Source: Ruminococcus sp. OA3 (GTDB lineage: Bacteria > Bacillota > Clostridia > Lachnospirales > Lachnospiraceae). Taken from it: a stretch of 64,000 nt of DNA. Location: contig NZ_JAKNTO010000001.1 in NCBI RefSeq assembly GCF_022440845.1, positions 3,658,001 to 3,722,000 on the forward strand, read 5' to 3'. Below are positions 17,161 through 26,907 of this stretch, one piece after another (position 1 is the stretch's first letter; each line of letters opens with the position of its first letter). Below the pieces are notes generated by a model. The model made no database searches. It saw only the letters and a list, made by a program, of their open reading frames with translations, and was not told the origin of the DNA. The translations under genes and the position numbers were made by a program.

Positions 17161-18396
17161 TTATCTGTCTCGGTGCAGGTTAAAGTTCGCATAGGCAGGC
17201 GCACCGTGTTCATGCACATCCAGACCATCGATTTCTTCTTCCTCTGACACACGCAGTCCAACCGTGGCATCAATCAGTTTGAACACAATGAATGCTGCGA
17301 TCGCTACGTATGCAGCAACCGATGCAACGCCGAGCACCTGTGTTCCAAGACTCACCTCTTTCGAAAATACACCTGTCAGGATCGTTCCGGCGGCGCCACA
17401 CACACCGTGTACACTGATGGCACCTACCGGATCATCGATTTTAACGATCTTATCAAAAAACTCAACGGAGAATACTACCAGAATACCGGCAACAGCACCG
17501 ATGGCAATGGCTGCCCAGTTGCTCACGGTGTCACAGCCAGCAGTGATTGCAACCAGACCTGCAAGAGCACCGTTAAATGTCATGGAAACATCCGGCTTAC
17601 CATAACGGATCCATGTGACAATCATTGCCAGGAGAGTTGCCGCTGCCGCTGCAAGGTTTGTTGTCATCGCAATATCACCGAGGCTTGTCGATGCCGACGT
17701 AGTGGAACCGCAGTTAAATCCAAACCAGCAGAACCACAGGATAAAGACACCGAGTGCCGCAATCGAGAGATTATGGCCAGGAATCGCGTTTACAGAACCG
17801 TCTTTGTTATACTTGCCAAGACGCGGACCCAGGATTTTAGCCCCCACACAGGCACAGATACCGCCTACCATATGGACCGCTGTAGATCCCGCAAAATCAT
17901 GGAATCCCATCTGACTCAGCCATCCGCCTCCCCAGATCCAGTGCCCTGTGATCGGATAGATCACAAGGCTGATCGCCGCACTGTAGATCAGATATGCGAT
18001 AAACTTCGTTCTCTCAGCCATAGCACCCGATACGATCGTGGCAGCCGTTGCGCAGAACACAGTATGGAAGATCATGAAAACGCCTACTGGAAGACCATTC
18101 ATCATGTTTACCGCAGTGCCGCTGACATCCTCCACCGTTCCGAGCGAGGTCGGATCAAAGAGTCCGCCAAGACCGATGATGCCGTTCCAGTCTGTACCGT
18201 GCATCAGCGAAAAACCGATCAGAAAGAAGCATAAGCTGCCCAGGACAAAGTCCATCATATTTTTCATCAAAATGTTCCCCGTGTTCTTTGCCCTTGTGAA
18301 TCCTGCCTCACACATGGCAAATCCCGCCTGCATGAAATACACCAGGAATGCGGCTATCATAGTCCAGATGATATTCATCAACAATTCAACATTCAT
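17161..18396 (-). CDS. amt: Ammonium transporter
   Basis: A 411-residue Amt/MEP/Rh channel with about 11 membrane segments. Family marks include FMQAGFAMCEAGFTRAKN at the start, the FAGSTAVHMVGG pore region with the first conserved His, and GAISVHGVCGAAGT with the second. It brings ammonium in and is blocked by the P-II protein. The start is the ATG at 18396, 8 nt after AGGAGG; upstream ATGs overlap the site. glnK is just upstream, with an attenuator in the gap. Confidence 0.96.
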   Translation of the reverse strand: MNVELLMNIIWTMIAAFLVYFMQAGFAMCEAGFTRAKNTGNILMKNMMDFVLGSLCFFLIGFSLMHGTDWNGIIGLGGLFDPTSLGTVEDVSGTAVNMMNGLPVGVFMIFHTVFCATAATIVSGAMAERTKFIAYLIYSAAISLVIYPITGHWIWGGGWLSQMGFHDFAGSTAVHMVGGICACVGAKILGPRLGKYNKDGSVNAIPGHNLSIAALGVFILWFCWFGFNCGSTTSASTSLGDIAMTTNLAAAAATLLAMIVTWIRYGKPDVSMTFNGALAGLVAITAGCDTVSNWAAIAIGAVAGILVVFSVEFFDKIVKIDDPVGAISVHGVCGAAGTILTGVFSKEVSLGTQVLGVASVAAYVAIAAFIVFKLIDATVGLRVSEEEEIDGLDVHEHGAPAYANFNLHRDR

Positions 18397-18426
18397 AATC
18401 ATTTCCTCCTCATGCCACCTGCTGAT

Positions 18427-18486
18427 CAAAAAAAGGGATAACTACCGGATTCTTCTGAGAACCCAATAGTTATCCCCTTTGATAAC
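18427..18486 (-). terminator. Attenuator between glnK and amt
   Basis: A terminator hairpin (18430-18480, arms beginning AAAGGGGATAACTA and ending TAGTTATCCC) followed by seven T. The sequence GTTATCAAAGGGGATAAC (18469-18486) can instead form a 6-bp hairpin with loop AAAGGG that uses the 5' arm of the terminator. Loop A at place 1 and G at place 4 fit the RNA sites of ANTAR antiterminators. Confidence 0.78.
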
Positions 18487-18521
18487 AGGTTGTTGTCATA
18501 TTTATTTCCTCTCTCTGCAGA

Positions 18522-18860
18522 TCATAATGCATCTTTTCCACGCTCTCCTGTCCGGATGCGTACTGCATCTTCCACATCGTAAACGAAAATTTTACCATCG
18601 CCGTAATTTCCAGTGTTGATCTGCTCCACGACTCTGTCAATGATCATATCACACACCTCATCATCTACAACTGTCTCAACTTTTGTTTTGGGTAAAAGAT
18701 TGACGTGGTATTCTGCACCGCGGTAAAGCTGTTTGTATCCTTTCTGTTGTCCGTAACCCATGATATTGTGTATCATAAGACCACTCGCATTACACTGATC
18801 CAAAATTCCTTTCAGATCTTCAAGCTTTTCAGGTTTAACAACAATTTCAAGCTTTTTCAT
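18522..18860 (-). CDS. glnK: Nitrogen regulatory protein P-II
   Basis: A 112-residue P-II trimer subunit. The T-loop (about 37-55, GYGQQKGYKQLYRGAEYH) keeps Tyr46 and Tyr51; residue 49 is Ala. GDGK (87-90) is in the nucleotide site. P-II senses ATP/ADP and 2-oxoglutarate and blocks Amt. Its place before amt points to the GlnK role. AGGAGG lies 8 nt before the ATG. Tyr51 would allow uridylylation, but no GlnD is in the window. Confidence 0.95.
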   Translation of the reverse strand: MKKLEIVVKPEKLEDLKGILDQCNASGLMIHNIMGYGQQKGYKQLYRGAEYHVNLLPKTKVETVVDDEVCDMIIDRVVEQINTGNYGDGKIFVYDVEDAVRIRTGERGKDAL

Positions 18861-19019
18861 ATAATTGTCCTCCTCACTTATAAATTTTCATTCATATTTT
18901 ATTCACTGAAAATTAAAAATGCCTTCATCAGTGTTATATGAATTCTTCATTTTTTTCTTCTATATTATAATTATAGAAGAGGCTATCAATTAGCATTCCT
19001 TATAACTTTTTTATAACTC

Positions 19020-19060
19020 GTGCCAGACAGGTTTTTGTATTTCATTTTCCTGTCTGGCAC
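19020..19060. repeat. 12-bp inverted repeat downstream of glnN
   Basis: Perfect arms GTGCCAGACAGG and CCTGTCTGGCAC with a 17-nt AT-rich loop, 18 nt after the glnN stop. No T-run follows on the minus strand, so it is probably a 3' stabilising or processing hairpin rather than a simple terminator. The remaining spacer to glnK (19061-18861 direction) is AT-rich, with a smaller inverted repeat CTTCTATA/TATAGAAG near 18960-18980 and no clear promoter. Confidence 0.7.
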
Positions 19061-19078
19061 CCTCCTTTTCAGAAACAG

Positions 19079-21193
19079 TTACACTTCAAACATCAGATCA
19101 CCATAAGAAGGCATCGGCCACATTTCTTTATCAACGATCATTTCCAGTTCATCCACCGGAGCTCTCAGAGCTTCCATAGCCGGAATCACATTGCTGTGAT
19201 AGAAATTCGCCCGACGGGCACCTTCCTCCATCGCTACCGCCTGGTTCTCAATCTCAATCAGTTTTGTATGGGCAGCTTTTGTCTCTTTCAAAAGCAGTGA
19301 TGTCTTTTTCAGCAAATCAGTCTGAACACTCACATCGGCATCGCACGCTTCTTTTACCGCATTGATAGAATCCGCAAGCGCCTTCGTATATCTGACGACA
19401 GCCGGAATAATCTGTTTGGTGGCAATATCTATCATTGCTCTCGCCTCAATATTGATCGCTTTTGCATAAGCTTCATACTGAATCTCAACTCTCGATTCCA
19501 GTTCTGCCCTGGTAAAAACGCCAAATTCCTCGAATACCTTGATTGCTTTGTCTGTCACCAGCGCCGGAATCGCATCCACCATGGATTTGATATTCGGAAG
19601 CCCTCTTCTGGCAGCTTCCTCCACCCATGCCTCGGAATACCCGTTTCCGTTAAAGACGACTCTCTGGTGGTCTGACGCATACTGTTTGATCAGATCGTGC
19701 ACTGCATCGTCAAAATTCTCTGCCTTTTCCAGAATGTCGCAGGCTTCCTTGAGCGCTTCCGCCACAATCGTATTCAAAACAGTATTTGGCGGTGCTATCG
19801 AATCCCTGGAGCCTACCATACGGAACTCAAATTTATTTCCTGTAAATGCGAACGGTGAAGTCCTGTTTCGGTCAGTGGCATCTTTGGCTACGTCAGGAAG
19901 TGTCTTAACGCCGGTCCGCAGTTTTCCTCCCTTGATGCTGTGTGTTGCCATGCCTGTGCTGATCAGCTGCTCCAGTACATCCTCCAGCTGCTCACCAAGG
20001 AAAACTGAAATGATAGCCGGCGGCGCCTCATTCGCTCCCAGTCTGTGGTCATTTCCCACATCAGCAGCTGACTCGCGCAGCAGATCTGCATGAGTGTCCA
20101 CAGCTTTCAGCACACACGTCAGAATCATCAGGAACTGAATATTTTCGTGAGGTGTCCTACCGGGCTCCAGCAGATTAATCCCGTCATCCGTGGTAAGTGA
20201 CCAGTTATTATGTTTACCCGAACCATTTACCCCCGCAAATGGTTTTTCATGCAGCAGACATTTCAGACCATGCGCACAGGCAACCCTTTTCAGCGTCTGC
20301 ATGATGATCTGGTTATGGTCTACGGCTACATTTGCCTGTGCGTATATCGGCGCCAGTTCATGCTGTGCCGGGGCAACTTCATTATGCTGAGTCTTTGCCG
20401 TCACACCAAGCTTCCAGAGTTCCTCGTTGACATCTTTCATGAATGCTGCAACCCTCTGGCGAATCGTTCCAAAGTAGTGATCATCCAGCTCCTGTCCCTT
20501 TGGAGGCATAGCACCAAACAGTGTTCTTCCAGTATAAATCAAATCCTTCCTCTGCTGAAATTTCTTAGCATCCACAAGAAAGTATTCCTGTTCCGGTCCA
20601 ACACAGGGGGTTACTTTTTTAGAAGTCGTATTTCCAAACAGCCGGATCAGCCTCAGCGCCTGCGTATTGATTGCTTCCATGGAACGAAGCAGCGGTGTTT
20701 TCTGATCCAGTGCCTCTCCGGTATAAGAACAGAAGGCCGTCGGAATGCAAAGTGTTGCTCCTGCTGCATCCTCCCTCACAAATGCCGGCGATGTACAGTC
20801 CCAGGCCGTATATCCCCTTGCCTCAAATGTTGCTCTCAGACCTCCCGAGGGAAAGGATGATGCATCCGGTTCTCCTTTGATCAGTTCCTTTCCGGAAAAA
20901 CTCATAAGAACCTTTCCGTTACTCATAGGGGCTGATATAAAGGAATCATGCTTCTCAGCTGTCACGCCTGTAAGCGGCTGAAACCAGTGCGTATAGTGTG
21001 TAGCCCCTTTTTCAATGGCCCATTCTTTCATTTCATGAGCTATCACATCAGCGACTGCAGGATCCAGCTCTTTTCCCTCTTCAATCGTCTGTCTCAGTTC
21101 TTTGTAAACTTTTTTCGGCAAACGTTCCTGCATGACTGTATCATTGAATACGTTTTTCCCGAATATCTCAGCTACATTAACAAAATCACCCAT
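19079..21193 (-). CDS. glnN: Glutamine synthetase type III
   Basis: A 704-residue GSIII, far longer than GSI (about 450). It has the family start with VFND, the QPLTG segment, [29 protein letters not shown] (metal-binding Glu), the [10 protein letters not shown] and [12 protein letters not shown] catalytic blocks. It makes glutamine from glutamate, ammonia and ATP. Start ATG with GGATGAG upstream. It has its own promoter and an attenuator leader of the same design as the one before amt, so ammonium uptake and assimilation appear co-regulated. Confidence 0.97.
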   Translation of the reverse strand: MGDFVNVAEIFGKNVFNDTVMQERLPKKVYKELRQTIEEGKELDPAVADVIAHEMKEWAIEKGATHYTHWFQPLTGVTAEKHDSFISAPMSNGKVLMSFSGKELIKGEPDASSFPSGGLRATFEARGYTAWDCTSPAFVREDAAGATLCIPTAFCSYTGEALDQKTPLLRSMEAINTQALRLIRLFGNTTSKKVTPCVGPEQEYFLVDAKKFQQRKDLIYTGRTLFGAMPPKGQELDDHYFGTIRQRVAAFMKDVNEELWKLGVTAKTQHNEVAPAQHELAPIYAQANVAVDHNQIIMQTLKRVACAHGLKCLLHEKPFAGVNGSGKHNNWSLTTDDGINLLEPGRTPHENIQFLMILTCVLKAVDTHADLLRESAADVGNDHRLGANEAPPAIISVFLGEQLEDVLEQLISTGMATHSIKGGKLRTGVKTLPDVAKDATDRNRTSPFAFTGNKFEFRMVGSRDSIAPPNTVLNTIVAEALKEACDILEKAENFDDAVHDLIKQYASDHQRVVFNGNGYSEAWVEEAARRGLPNIKSMVDAIPALVTDKAIKVFEEFGVFTRAELESRVEIQYEAYAKAINIEARAMIDIATKQIIPAVVRYTKALADSINAVKEACDADVSVQTDLLKKTSLLLKETKAAHTKLIEIENQAVAMEEGARRANFYHSNVIPAMEALRAPVDELEMIVDKEMWPMPSYGDLMFEV

Positions 21194-21244
21194 TTTTTCT
21201 CATCCTTTCAACCATTTTTAGCGACCCATGCATATGTAAAAAGT

Positions 21245-21282
21245 AAAAAAAGGCATTCCACTCGTGTGGAACGCCTTTGTTC
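21245..21282 (-). terminator. Leader attenuator upstream of glnN
   Basis: Terminator 21245-21278: 13 pairs (AAAGGCGTTCCAC with GTGGAATGCCTTT, one G-U), 4-nt loop, seven T. The alternative GAACAAAGGCGTTC (21269-21282) forms a 4-bp hairpin with hexaloop AAAGGC, which captures the 5' arm of the terminator. The leader also has a separate perfect hairpin TTGGAAAT/ATTTCCAA just upstream (21296-21314). Confidence 0.8.
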
Positions 21283-21322
21283 TGCATACGTCACTTGGAA
21301 ATAGCATTTCCAATCTGTTAAT

Positions 21323-21351
21323 AAGATACCGCAAACACACAAAAATTGCAA
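21323..21351 (-). promoter_or_regulatory. Promoter of glnN
   Basis: Minus-strand TTGCAA (21346-21351) and TATCTT (21323-21328) with a 17-bp spacer. The transcript would start near 21316 and carry about 120 nt of leader. Confidence 0.65.
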
Positions 21352-21435
21352 GACATTCTTTACGAAAATTCTTTTTTTGGTAATTAGTATGAAGTTCCTC
21401 AAGCAAAAAACCTTGTTTTCGTAGAAAGTGACAGC

Positions 21436-22368
21436 TTACTGCTGCAGTGGCAATTCCAGTGGCTTTGCCTTATGTTTCCTGGGATTGAGCAGGATGTGTA
21501 TCGCTTCTTTTTTGTTTACGATACATATCTCCCTGTGTTCTCCTCCGTATTCCCCATCCAGAGTCCACGGAATATCCTCCGTTGCCTCTATCACGATCCG
21601 GTCTGTTTTGAATGAATCTACCAGATCCGTATTATCAACTGCGTTCAGCAGAGCACCCATAATTTCATTCAGCTCCAAAGGATTTTTCGGCATATGGATC
21701 AGCGTTACCTCAAAAAGCCCGTCATCCATCTTCACATTTTTTCCCGTCAGGTTTTTAAACCCTCCAACAGAACGCGAGTTCGTCACCATACCATAGACAT
21801 AATCATTTTCCAGCACTTTTCCATTTACCTCTATTTTGAGGTGGTATGATTTTATATCGAAGATACGCTTGGCACCTTCTAAGAGATACGCCATATGTCC
21901 CAGAACATTTTTCAGCGTCTGCGCTGTCTGATACGACACATCCGTAAACAGGCCGAACGCCGCGATATAAACGAAAGTATCATTGTTGAAACTCCCTACA
22001 TCACATCCATAAACCTGACCCTCCATAATTTCTTCCGCCGCTTTGATCATGTTTTTTGATATAGAAAGACTGTTCGCAAAATCATTCGTACTGCCCGATG
22101 GTATGTAACCCATCGGAATATCGATCCCACTGTCCATAATGCCGGTTACGACTTCATCCAGTGTCCCGTCACCGCCGCTGCACACGATCAGATCTGCATG
22201 CTGCGTCATTTTCTTAGTGGCATTGTACGTATCCTCAGCACTCTGTGTTGGATGTACGATAACCTGATACCCGTGTTTCACAAAAATGTCTACAATATCC
22301 AGCAGTTTAGATTTAATCAGTCCTTTACCTGATCTCGGATTAAAAATGAAAAATAACTTTTTTTCCAT
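21436..22368 (-). CDS. Diacylglycerol kinase-family lipid kinase (DgkB/YegS-like)
   Basis: A 310-residue cytoplasmic lipid kinase. It has FNPRSGKG at the N-terminus, the nucleotide motif CSGGDGTLDEVV (near 62-74), PSGSTNDFA and the C-terminal DGEYGG. The family phosphorylates diacylglycerol or related lipids, often recycling diacylglycerol left by lipoteichoic acid synthesis. GAGGAGAAGC precedes the ATG. It is divergent from the SDR gene. Confidence 0.93.
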   Translation of the reverse strand: MEKKLFFIFNPRSGKGLIKSKLLDIVDIFVKHGYQVIVHPTQSAEDTYNATKKMTQHADLIVCSGGDGTLDEVVTGIMDSGIDIPMGYIPSGSTNDFANSLSISKNMIKAAEEIMEGQVYGCDVGSFNNDTFVYIAAFGLFTDVSYQTAQTLKNVLGHMAYLLEGAKRIFDIKSYHLKIEVNGKVLENDYVYGMVTNSRSVGGFKNLTGKNVKMDDGLFEVTLIHMPKNPLELNEIMGALLNAVDNTDLVDSFKTDRIVIEATEDIPWTLDGEYGGEHREICIVNKKEAIHILLNPRKHKAKPLELPLQQ

Positions 22369-22397
22369 AAGCTTCTCCTCTGTTTTTGCTATGCTTT

Positions 22398-22426
22398 ATT
22401 TTACTACTATTTTCCCAATCCTACAA
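22398..22426 (-). promoter_or_regulatory. Promoter of the lipid kinase gene
   Basis: Minus-strand TTGTAG (22421-22426) and TAAAAT (22398-22403) with a 17-bp spacer, 30 nt upstream of the ATG. Confidence 0.6.
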
Positions 22427-22451
22427 CCAGAACGTGATACTTTATCGGCTG

Positions 22452-22480
22452 TTTCCAGTACTGCATAATTGTGGTATAAT
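22452..22480 (+). promoter_or_regulatory. Promoter of the SDR gene
   Basis: TTTCCA (22452-22457) and a perfect TATAAT (22475-22480) with a 17-bp spacer. Confidence 0.65.
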
Positions 22481-22544
22481 AAGCAAACAGGGCCGCACCA
22501 GCGCTGCCCGTCCAACAAATAATCATGATTTGGAGTGTCCACAT

Positions 22545-23279
22545 ATGAAACAGAAAACCGTTTTGATCACCGGTGCATCCCGCGGTATCGGGCGCGCCTG
22601 CGCACGCTCTTTTGCAGAACACGGATACAACCTGATCCTGAACTGCCATCAGCGTGTCGACTATCTGGAGTCTCTCAGGTGTGATCTTGAGAGCGAGTAT
22701 GCAATCAGCTGCCGCCTTTCTCACGGAGATATCAGCGACGAAGTCTATGTTGACTGTCTGTTCGATGAAATTGCAGATTCCAAAGATTCACTGGATGTCC
22801 TGATCAACAACGCCGGAATCGCCCACATGGGGCTTCTGCAGGACATGACGCTTGAACAGTGGAACCGGATACTGAGTGTAAACCTGACTTCTCAGTTTCT
22901 CTGTTGCCGACGGGCTATCCCGCTGATGCTAAAACAGCACAGTGGTTCCATTGTAAACACCTCCTCCGTGTGGGGTATTCACGGCTCTTCCTGTGAAACC
23001 GCCTACTCAGCAGCAAAGGGCGGAGTGAATGCCTTCACCAAAGCCCTTGCACGTGAACTCGCCCCCAGCGGTATCCGGGTCAATGCCGTTGCCTTCGGTG
23101 CGGTAGACACAGATATGAACCAGATGCTGGACGATACACAACGCGTAGCACTCTGCGAAGAAATTCCTTTCGGACGCATGGCAGAACCGGATGAGGCCGG
23201 TGATTTCCTGTACGACATTGCCTGTTGTCACCCATATCTCACCGCACAGATCCTGACGTTCGACGGGGGATGGATGTGA
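22545..23279 (+). CDS. Short-chain dehydrogenase/reductase, FabG-like
   Basis: A 244-residue SDR. The NAD(P) motif is TGASRGIG (9-16), NNAG follows near 86-89, and the Ser-Tyr-Lys triad is in NTSSVWG and YSAAKGG. The C-terminus LTFDGGWM is typical of FabG-like proteins. It reduces a carbonyl or oxidises an alcohol; the substrate is unknown and no fatty-acid genes are near. The start is the ATG at 22545 with GGAG 9 nt upstream, 53 codons inside the open frame. Single gene. Confidence 0.88.
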   Translation: MKQKTVLITGASRGIGRACARSFAEHGYNLILNCHQRVDYLESLRCDLESEYAISCRLSHGDISDEVYVDCLFDEIADSKDSLDVLINNAGIAHMGLLQDMTLEQWNRILSVNLTSQFLCCRRAIPLMLKQHSGSIVNTSSVWGIHGSSCETAYSAAKGGVNAFTKALARELAPSGIRVNAVAFGAVDTDMNQMLDDTQRVALCEEIPFGRMAEPDEAGDFLYDIACCHPYLTAQILTFDGGWM

Positions 23280-23298
23280 TATACATTTCACGTAATGC

Positions 23299-23330
23299 AA
23301 AAAATCGCAGGTCACTGACCTGCGATTTTT
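23299..23330. terminator. Bidirectional terminator between the SDR gene and rplQ
   Basis: Arms ATCGCAGGTCA and TGACCTGCGAT around one base, with A-run and T-run flanks, so it works for both converging genes. Confidence 0.93.
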
Positions 23331-23365
23331 ATTTAGCATTTATGGCGCCGCCATGAATGTTACTA

Positions 23366-23902
23366 CTATACGAGCTCTAACAGCACTTCCATTGCTGCAT
23401 CGCCCTTACGCTGTCCGATTTTGATGATTCTTGTATAACCACCATTACGACCTGCATATTTTGGTGCGATTTCCGTAAACATTTTATCTACCAAGTCTAC
23501 TTCTTTCGTGTTTTTCTTCTTACCTGCATTTTCAGCCGGAACTGATTTTACCGGATAGAACACTTTCATCATCTGTCTTCTTGCATGAAGCCTGGACGGA
23601 GCGTCTTTCTTGATCTCCTTCTGCACTTCATCATAAACAGTTACTTTTTTACCGTCGACAACTTCTTTTACTCTTTTACCGTCAGCATCTTTACGTGCAA
23701 CTTTTGCAGTCACTGTAACTGTCTCAAAATTATCTCTCTCTTTTACAGCAAGCGCGATCAGGCCTTCTGCAATTTTTCGAACTTCTTTTGCTTTTGTCTC
23801 AGTTGTAACGATTTTCCCGTTATAAAGCAGGTTTGTGACCTGGTTTCTGAGCAGCGCTTTTCTTTGGCTGGATGTTCTTCCAAGCTTTCTATATTTTGCC
23901 AT
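23366..23902 (-). CDS. rplQ: 50S ribosomal protein L17, enlarged form
   Basis: 178 residues against about 110-130 in most bacteria. The core is intact (YRKLGRTSSQRKALLRN, SRLHARRQ, GGYTRIIKIGQRKGDA), but about 45 extra residues (roughly 57-102, rich in Lys, Asp and Val) are inserted before the LHARRQ helix. The insert stays in frame and has no low-complexity character, so it is a real lineage feature rather than an error. Last gene of the alpha operon. Confidence 0.96.
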   Translation of the reverse strand: MAKYRKLGRTSSQRKALLRNQVTNLLYNGKIVTTETKAKEVRKIAEGLIALAVKERDNFETVTVTAKVARKDADGKRVKEVVDGKKVTVYDEVQKEIKKDAPSRLHARRQMMKVFYPVKSVPAENAGKKKNTKEVDLVDKMFTEIAPKYAGRNGGYTRIIKIGQRKGDAAMEVLLELV

Positions 23903-23989
23903 TGTATTATTTCCTCCATTTGTGGAACCCTATATCATGCTTCTTCGGTCTTACTGACATACGGCTGTAATCTACAAATATTCTCTAAG

Positions 23990-24949
23990 TCATTCTTCAC
24001 CGGGATTCAGCTGCAATCCCAGTTCTTTTAACTTAGCCAACACTTCTTCCAGAGATTTGCGTCCCAGATTGCGGACTTTCATCATATCCTCTGAAGTTCT
24101 GTTGCATAATTCTTCTACTGTATTGATACCGGCTCTCTTCAGACAGTTGTAGGAACGAACAGACAGCTCAAGCTCGTCGATATTCATTTCTAAAACTTTT
24201 TCTTTCTCATGATCTTCTTTCTCGATCATAACCTCAGCGGTCTTTGCATTTTCAGAAAGATCAATGAAGAGCTTCAGATGCTCACTCAGCACCTTGGCTG
24301 CAAGGCTGACAGCCTCATCCGGCGCAAGTGTACCCTTGGTGAACACATCAAGTGTCAGCTTGTCATAGTCCGTGATCTGACCGACACGCGTGTTTTCAAC
24401 TGTCAGGTTTACACGCTCAACCGGAGTGTAGATAGAATCTATCGCGATAACGCCAATTGGCATGTCCTCGCTTTTTCCTTTGTCCGCGCTGACATAACCG
24501 CGTCCTTTGGTAATGGTAAGTTCCATGTACAGCTTGCTGTCTGCACCGCCGTTCAGCGTTGCGATCGCAAGATCCGGATTCAGAATCTCAATATCCTGGT
24601 CTGCCTGAATATCAGAAGCATGAACTACACCTTCACCTTCAAATTCAATGTAAGCTATTTTCGCCTCATTAGTCTCGCTTGTGTTTCTGATTGCAAGACT
24701 CTTAAGGTTCATGATAATCTCGGTTACATCCTCTTTAACGCCCGGAATGGAACTGAATTCGTGCAGAACGCCTTCGATCTTTACCTGGCTGACAGCAGCT
24801 CCCGGAAGAGAAGAAAGCATGATTCTTCTCAGAGAATTGCCGAGTGTCGTGCCGTATCCTCTCTCGAGCGGCTCAACCACAAATTTACCATATTTTTTAT
24901 CGTCTGAAATTTCAGTAATCTCGATTTTCGGTTTATTAAAATCAAACAC
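23990..24949 (-). CDS. rpoA: RNA polymerase subunit alpha
   Basis: A 319-residue subunit: N-terminal dimer and assembly domain ([22 protein letters not shown]) and a C-terminal domain with helix-hairpin-helix ([27 protein letters not shown]) that binds UP elements and activators. Located between rpsD and rplQ as in Bacillus. Confidence 0.98.
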   Translation of the reverse strand: MFDFNKPKIEITEISDDKKYGKFVVEPLERGYGTTLGNSLRRIMLSSLPGAAVSQVKIEGVLHEFSSIPGVKEDVTEIIMNLKSLAIRNTSETNEAKIAYIEFEGEGVVHASDIQADQDIEILNPDLAIATLNGGADSKLYMELTITKGRGYVSADKGKSEDMPIGVIAIDSIYTPVERVNLTVENTRVGQITDYDKLTLDVFTKGTLAPDEAVSLAAKVLSEHLKLFIDLSENAKTAEVMIEKEDHEKEKVLEMNIDELELSVRSYNCLKRAGINTVEELCNRTSEDMMKVRNLGRKSLEEVLAKLKELGLQLNPGEE

Positions 24950-25017
24950 TGCAAGCCCTCCTTCTGGGTTAATATTTTGATTGAGGGTATCTTTTTAAAA
25001 ATGTTTATCCGATCGTA

Positions 25018-25611
25018 TTATTTGGAATACAGCTCGACGATAAGCATCTCGTTAACCGGAACATCAATGACTTCTCTTGCAGGTAATTCTTTCACTGTAC
25101 CAGTCAATGTTTCCTGATTTACATCCAGCCATTCCGGAACCATTCTTCCGCCTGTAACTTCCAGAATGTCTTTGTATCTCTGAGATCCTTTGCATTTTTC
25201 TTTGATTTCAATCGTATCACCGGCTTTTACGAGATAAGACGGAATATTTACCTGTTTTCCGTTTACCAGTACATGTTTGTGGTCAACGATCTGTCTGGCT
25301 TCTCTTCTTGTTCTTGCAAAACCAAGTCTGAAAATTACGTTATCAAGACGTGTCTCCAGCATAGTCATCAGATTTGCACCTGTCATGCCCGGCATCTGAT
25401 CAGCTTTTTTATAGTAGTTTCTGAACGGTTTTTCCAGAACACCATAGATGAATTTTGCTTTCTGTTTTTCTCTTAACTGTGTACCGTATTCAGACATCTT
25501 ACGGTTTGATCTTCTTAACTGTCTTGTTGATTTTTTATCGATTCCAAGATATACAGGATCCAGTCCGAGGGATCTGCATCTTTTCAGTACGGGTACTCTA
25601 TTTACTGCCAT
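25018..25611 (-). CDS. rpsD: 30S ribosomal protein S4
   Basis: 197 residues with the S4 RNA-binding domain (LETRLDNVIFRLGFARTRREARQIVDHKHVLVNG). The N-terminus has a single Cys (Cys12), so it is the zinc-free form. S4 starts 30S assembly. It lies between rpsK and rpoA. Confidence 0.98.
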   Translation of the reverse strand: MAVNRVPVLKRCRSLGLDPVYLGIDKKSTRQLRRSNRKMSEYGTQLREKQKAKFIYGVLEKPFRNYYKKADQMPGMTGANLMTMLETRLDNVIFRLGFARTRREARQIVDHKHVLVNGKQVNIPSYLVKAGDTIEIKEKCKGSQRYKDILEVTGGRMVPEWLDVNQETLTGTVKELPAREVIDVPVNEMLIVELYSK

Positions 25612-25629
25612 ATTACTTAGACCTCCTGA

Positions 25630-26022
25630 TTAAACTCTTCTACGTTTTGGTGGACGGCATCCGTTATGCGGTACCGGAGTTACGTCTTTGATGCTGGTTA
25701 CTTCCAGTCCGCTTGCAGAGAGTGCACGGATTGCAGCTTCTCTTCCTGAACCAGGACCTTTTACAAATACGTCAACTGTTTTTAAACCGTGTACCAGCGC
25801 TGCCTTTGTAGCAGTTTCTGCTGCCATCTGAGCTGCATAAGGAGTAGATTTTCTTGAACCTCTAAATCCCAGACCACCAGCACTTGCCCATGAAAGAGCG
25901 TTGCCTTCAGTATCAGTCAGAGTAACGATTGTGTTATTGAAAGATGACTGAATATGTGCCTGTCCGCGTTCAACGTTTTTCTTAACACGACGTTTCGTCG
26001 TTTTCTTTGTCACTTTAGCCAT
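25630..26022 (-). CDS. rpsK: 30S ribosomal protein S11
   Basis: 130 residues with [33 protein letters not shown] and the C-terminal [12 protein letters not shown], normal for S11. It forms the 30S platform. Part of rpmJ-rpsM-rpsK-rpsD-rpoA-rplQ. Confidence 0.98.
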   Translation of the reverse strand: MAKVTKKTTKRRVKKNVERGQAHIQSSFNNTIVTLTDTEGNALSWASAGGLGFRGSRKSTPYAAQMAAETATKAALVHGLKTVDVFVKGPGSGREAAIRALSASGLEVTSIKDVTPVPHNGCRPPKRRRV

Positions 26023-26068
26023 AATAAAAAACTAACCTACACTTTCTCTTAATTAAATATGATTAAAT

Positions 26069-26437
26069 TTACTTTTTCTTATTTGCAACTGTTCTCTTCG
26101 GACCTTTACGTGTTCTTGCATTTGTCTTTGTCTTCTGTCCACGAACAGGAAGTCCTTTTCTATGACGAATACCCCTGTAGCATCCGATCTCCTGCAGACG
26201 TTTGATGTTGAGAGCGATTTCTCTTCTCAGATCACCTTCTACTGTCTGTGTTTCTTCGATTACCACACTGATTCTTTTTACTTCTTCGTCAGTTAAATCT
26301 CTTACTCGAGTATCCGGATTCACATTTGCTTCTTTCAGGATACGGTCAGCACTTGTTCTGCCGATTCCATAGATATAAGTTAATCCGATTTCCACACGTT
26401 TGTCTCTTGGTAAGTCTACACCAGCTATACGAGCCAT
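26069..26437 (-). CDS. rpsM: 30S ribosomal protein S13
   Basis: 122 residues, starting [19 protein letters not shown] with the C-terminal [15 protein letters not shown] tail that reaches the P-site. A GGAGG site precedes the ATG. The gap to rpmJ upstream is unusually long (470 bp). Confidence 0.98.
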   Translation of the reverse strand: MARIAGVDLPRDKRVEIGLTYIYGIGRTSADRILKEANVNPDTRVRDLTDEEVKRISVVIEETQTVEGDLRREIALNIKRLQEIGCYRGIRHRKGLPVRGQKTKTNARTRKGPKRTVANKKK

Positions 26438-26907
26438 GTATTATTCCTCCATTTTCTGTTTCCGATCCATAAAATACACGCAGCTCCTGCAAAACAGGCC
26501 TGAAATGTGTGCGCAACCCCATGAATCCTCGTTAATATTTTCCTAACTGGGATGCCGGTATGCAAGCATCCAGCCATGCTGCTAAACGCATGACCTTTCC
26601 GGAGCCGACGGGGCACCGGTATTAAGCAATATTATACGTGATACTCTCACAATAATATTAGTAACAGCCTGAACAACTCTTCCGGGTGGTTCAAAGCTGC
26701 AGCCGCTCGTTAAAAGTGCAAATGTACGTCTAAATTCACTACACTTGCATCTGAGGTTCGAATCACTTCGTAATTCGAACAGGTGATTCACTAAGTTCGT
26801 GCTGCGCTTGCGCTTGTACAGCGTAAGGAAGTTCGAATCAACAGATGATTCGAACAGGCTTCCCACTAAAATTCGTACTGCGCCCGCGGTTCGTACTCAT
26901 TAAGTGG
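26438..26907. repeat. 470-bp repeat-rich spacer between rpmJ and rpsM
   Basis: No gene is supported here. It holds two perfect or near-perfect palindromes based on GTTCGAATCA/TGATTCGAAC (26756-26780 and 26831-26855), a hairpin GGATGC/GCATCC near 26559-26580 (minus), and at 26863-26907 a copy of the CACTAAA...ATTAAGTG repeat also found at 34312-34355 and 39797-39841. These copies look like decayed members of one family. Confidence 0.65.

Noticed and set aside
19049-19060. Sigma-54 promoter (TGGCAC element)
   Set aside because: TGGCAC occurs in the inverted repeat, but the TTGC element at the required distance is missing.
26582-26866. Minus-strand open frame in the rpmJ-rpsM spacer
   Set aside because: It covers the palindromic repeats, has no ribosome site and reads as low-quality protein; treated as chance.
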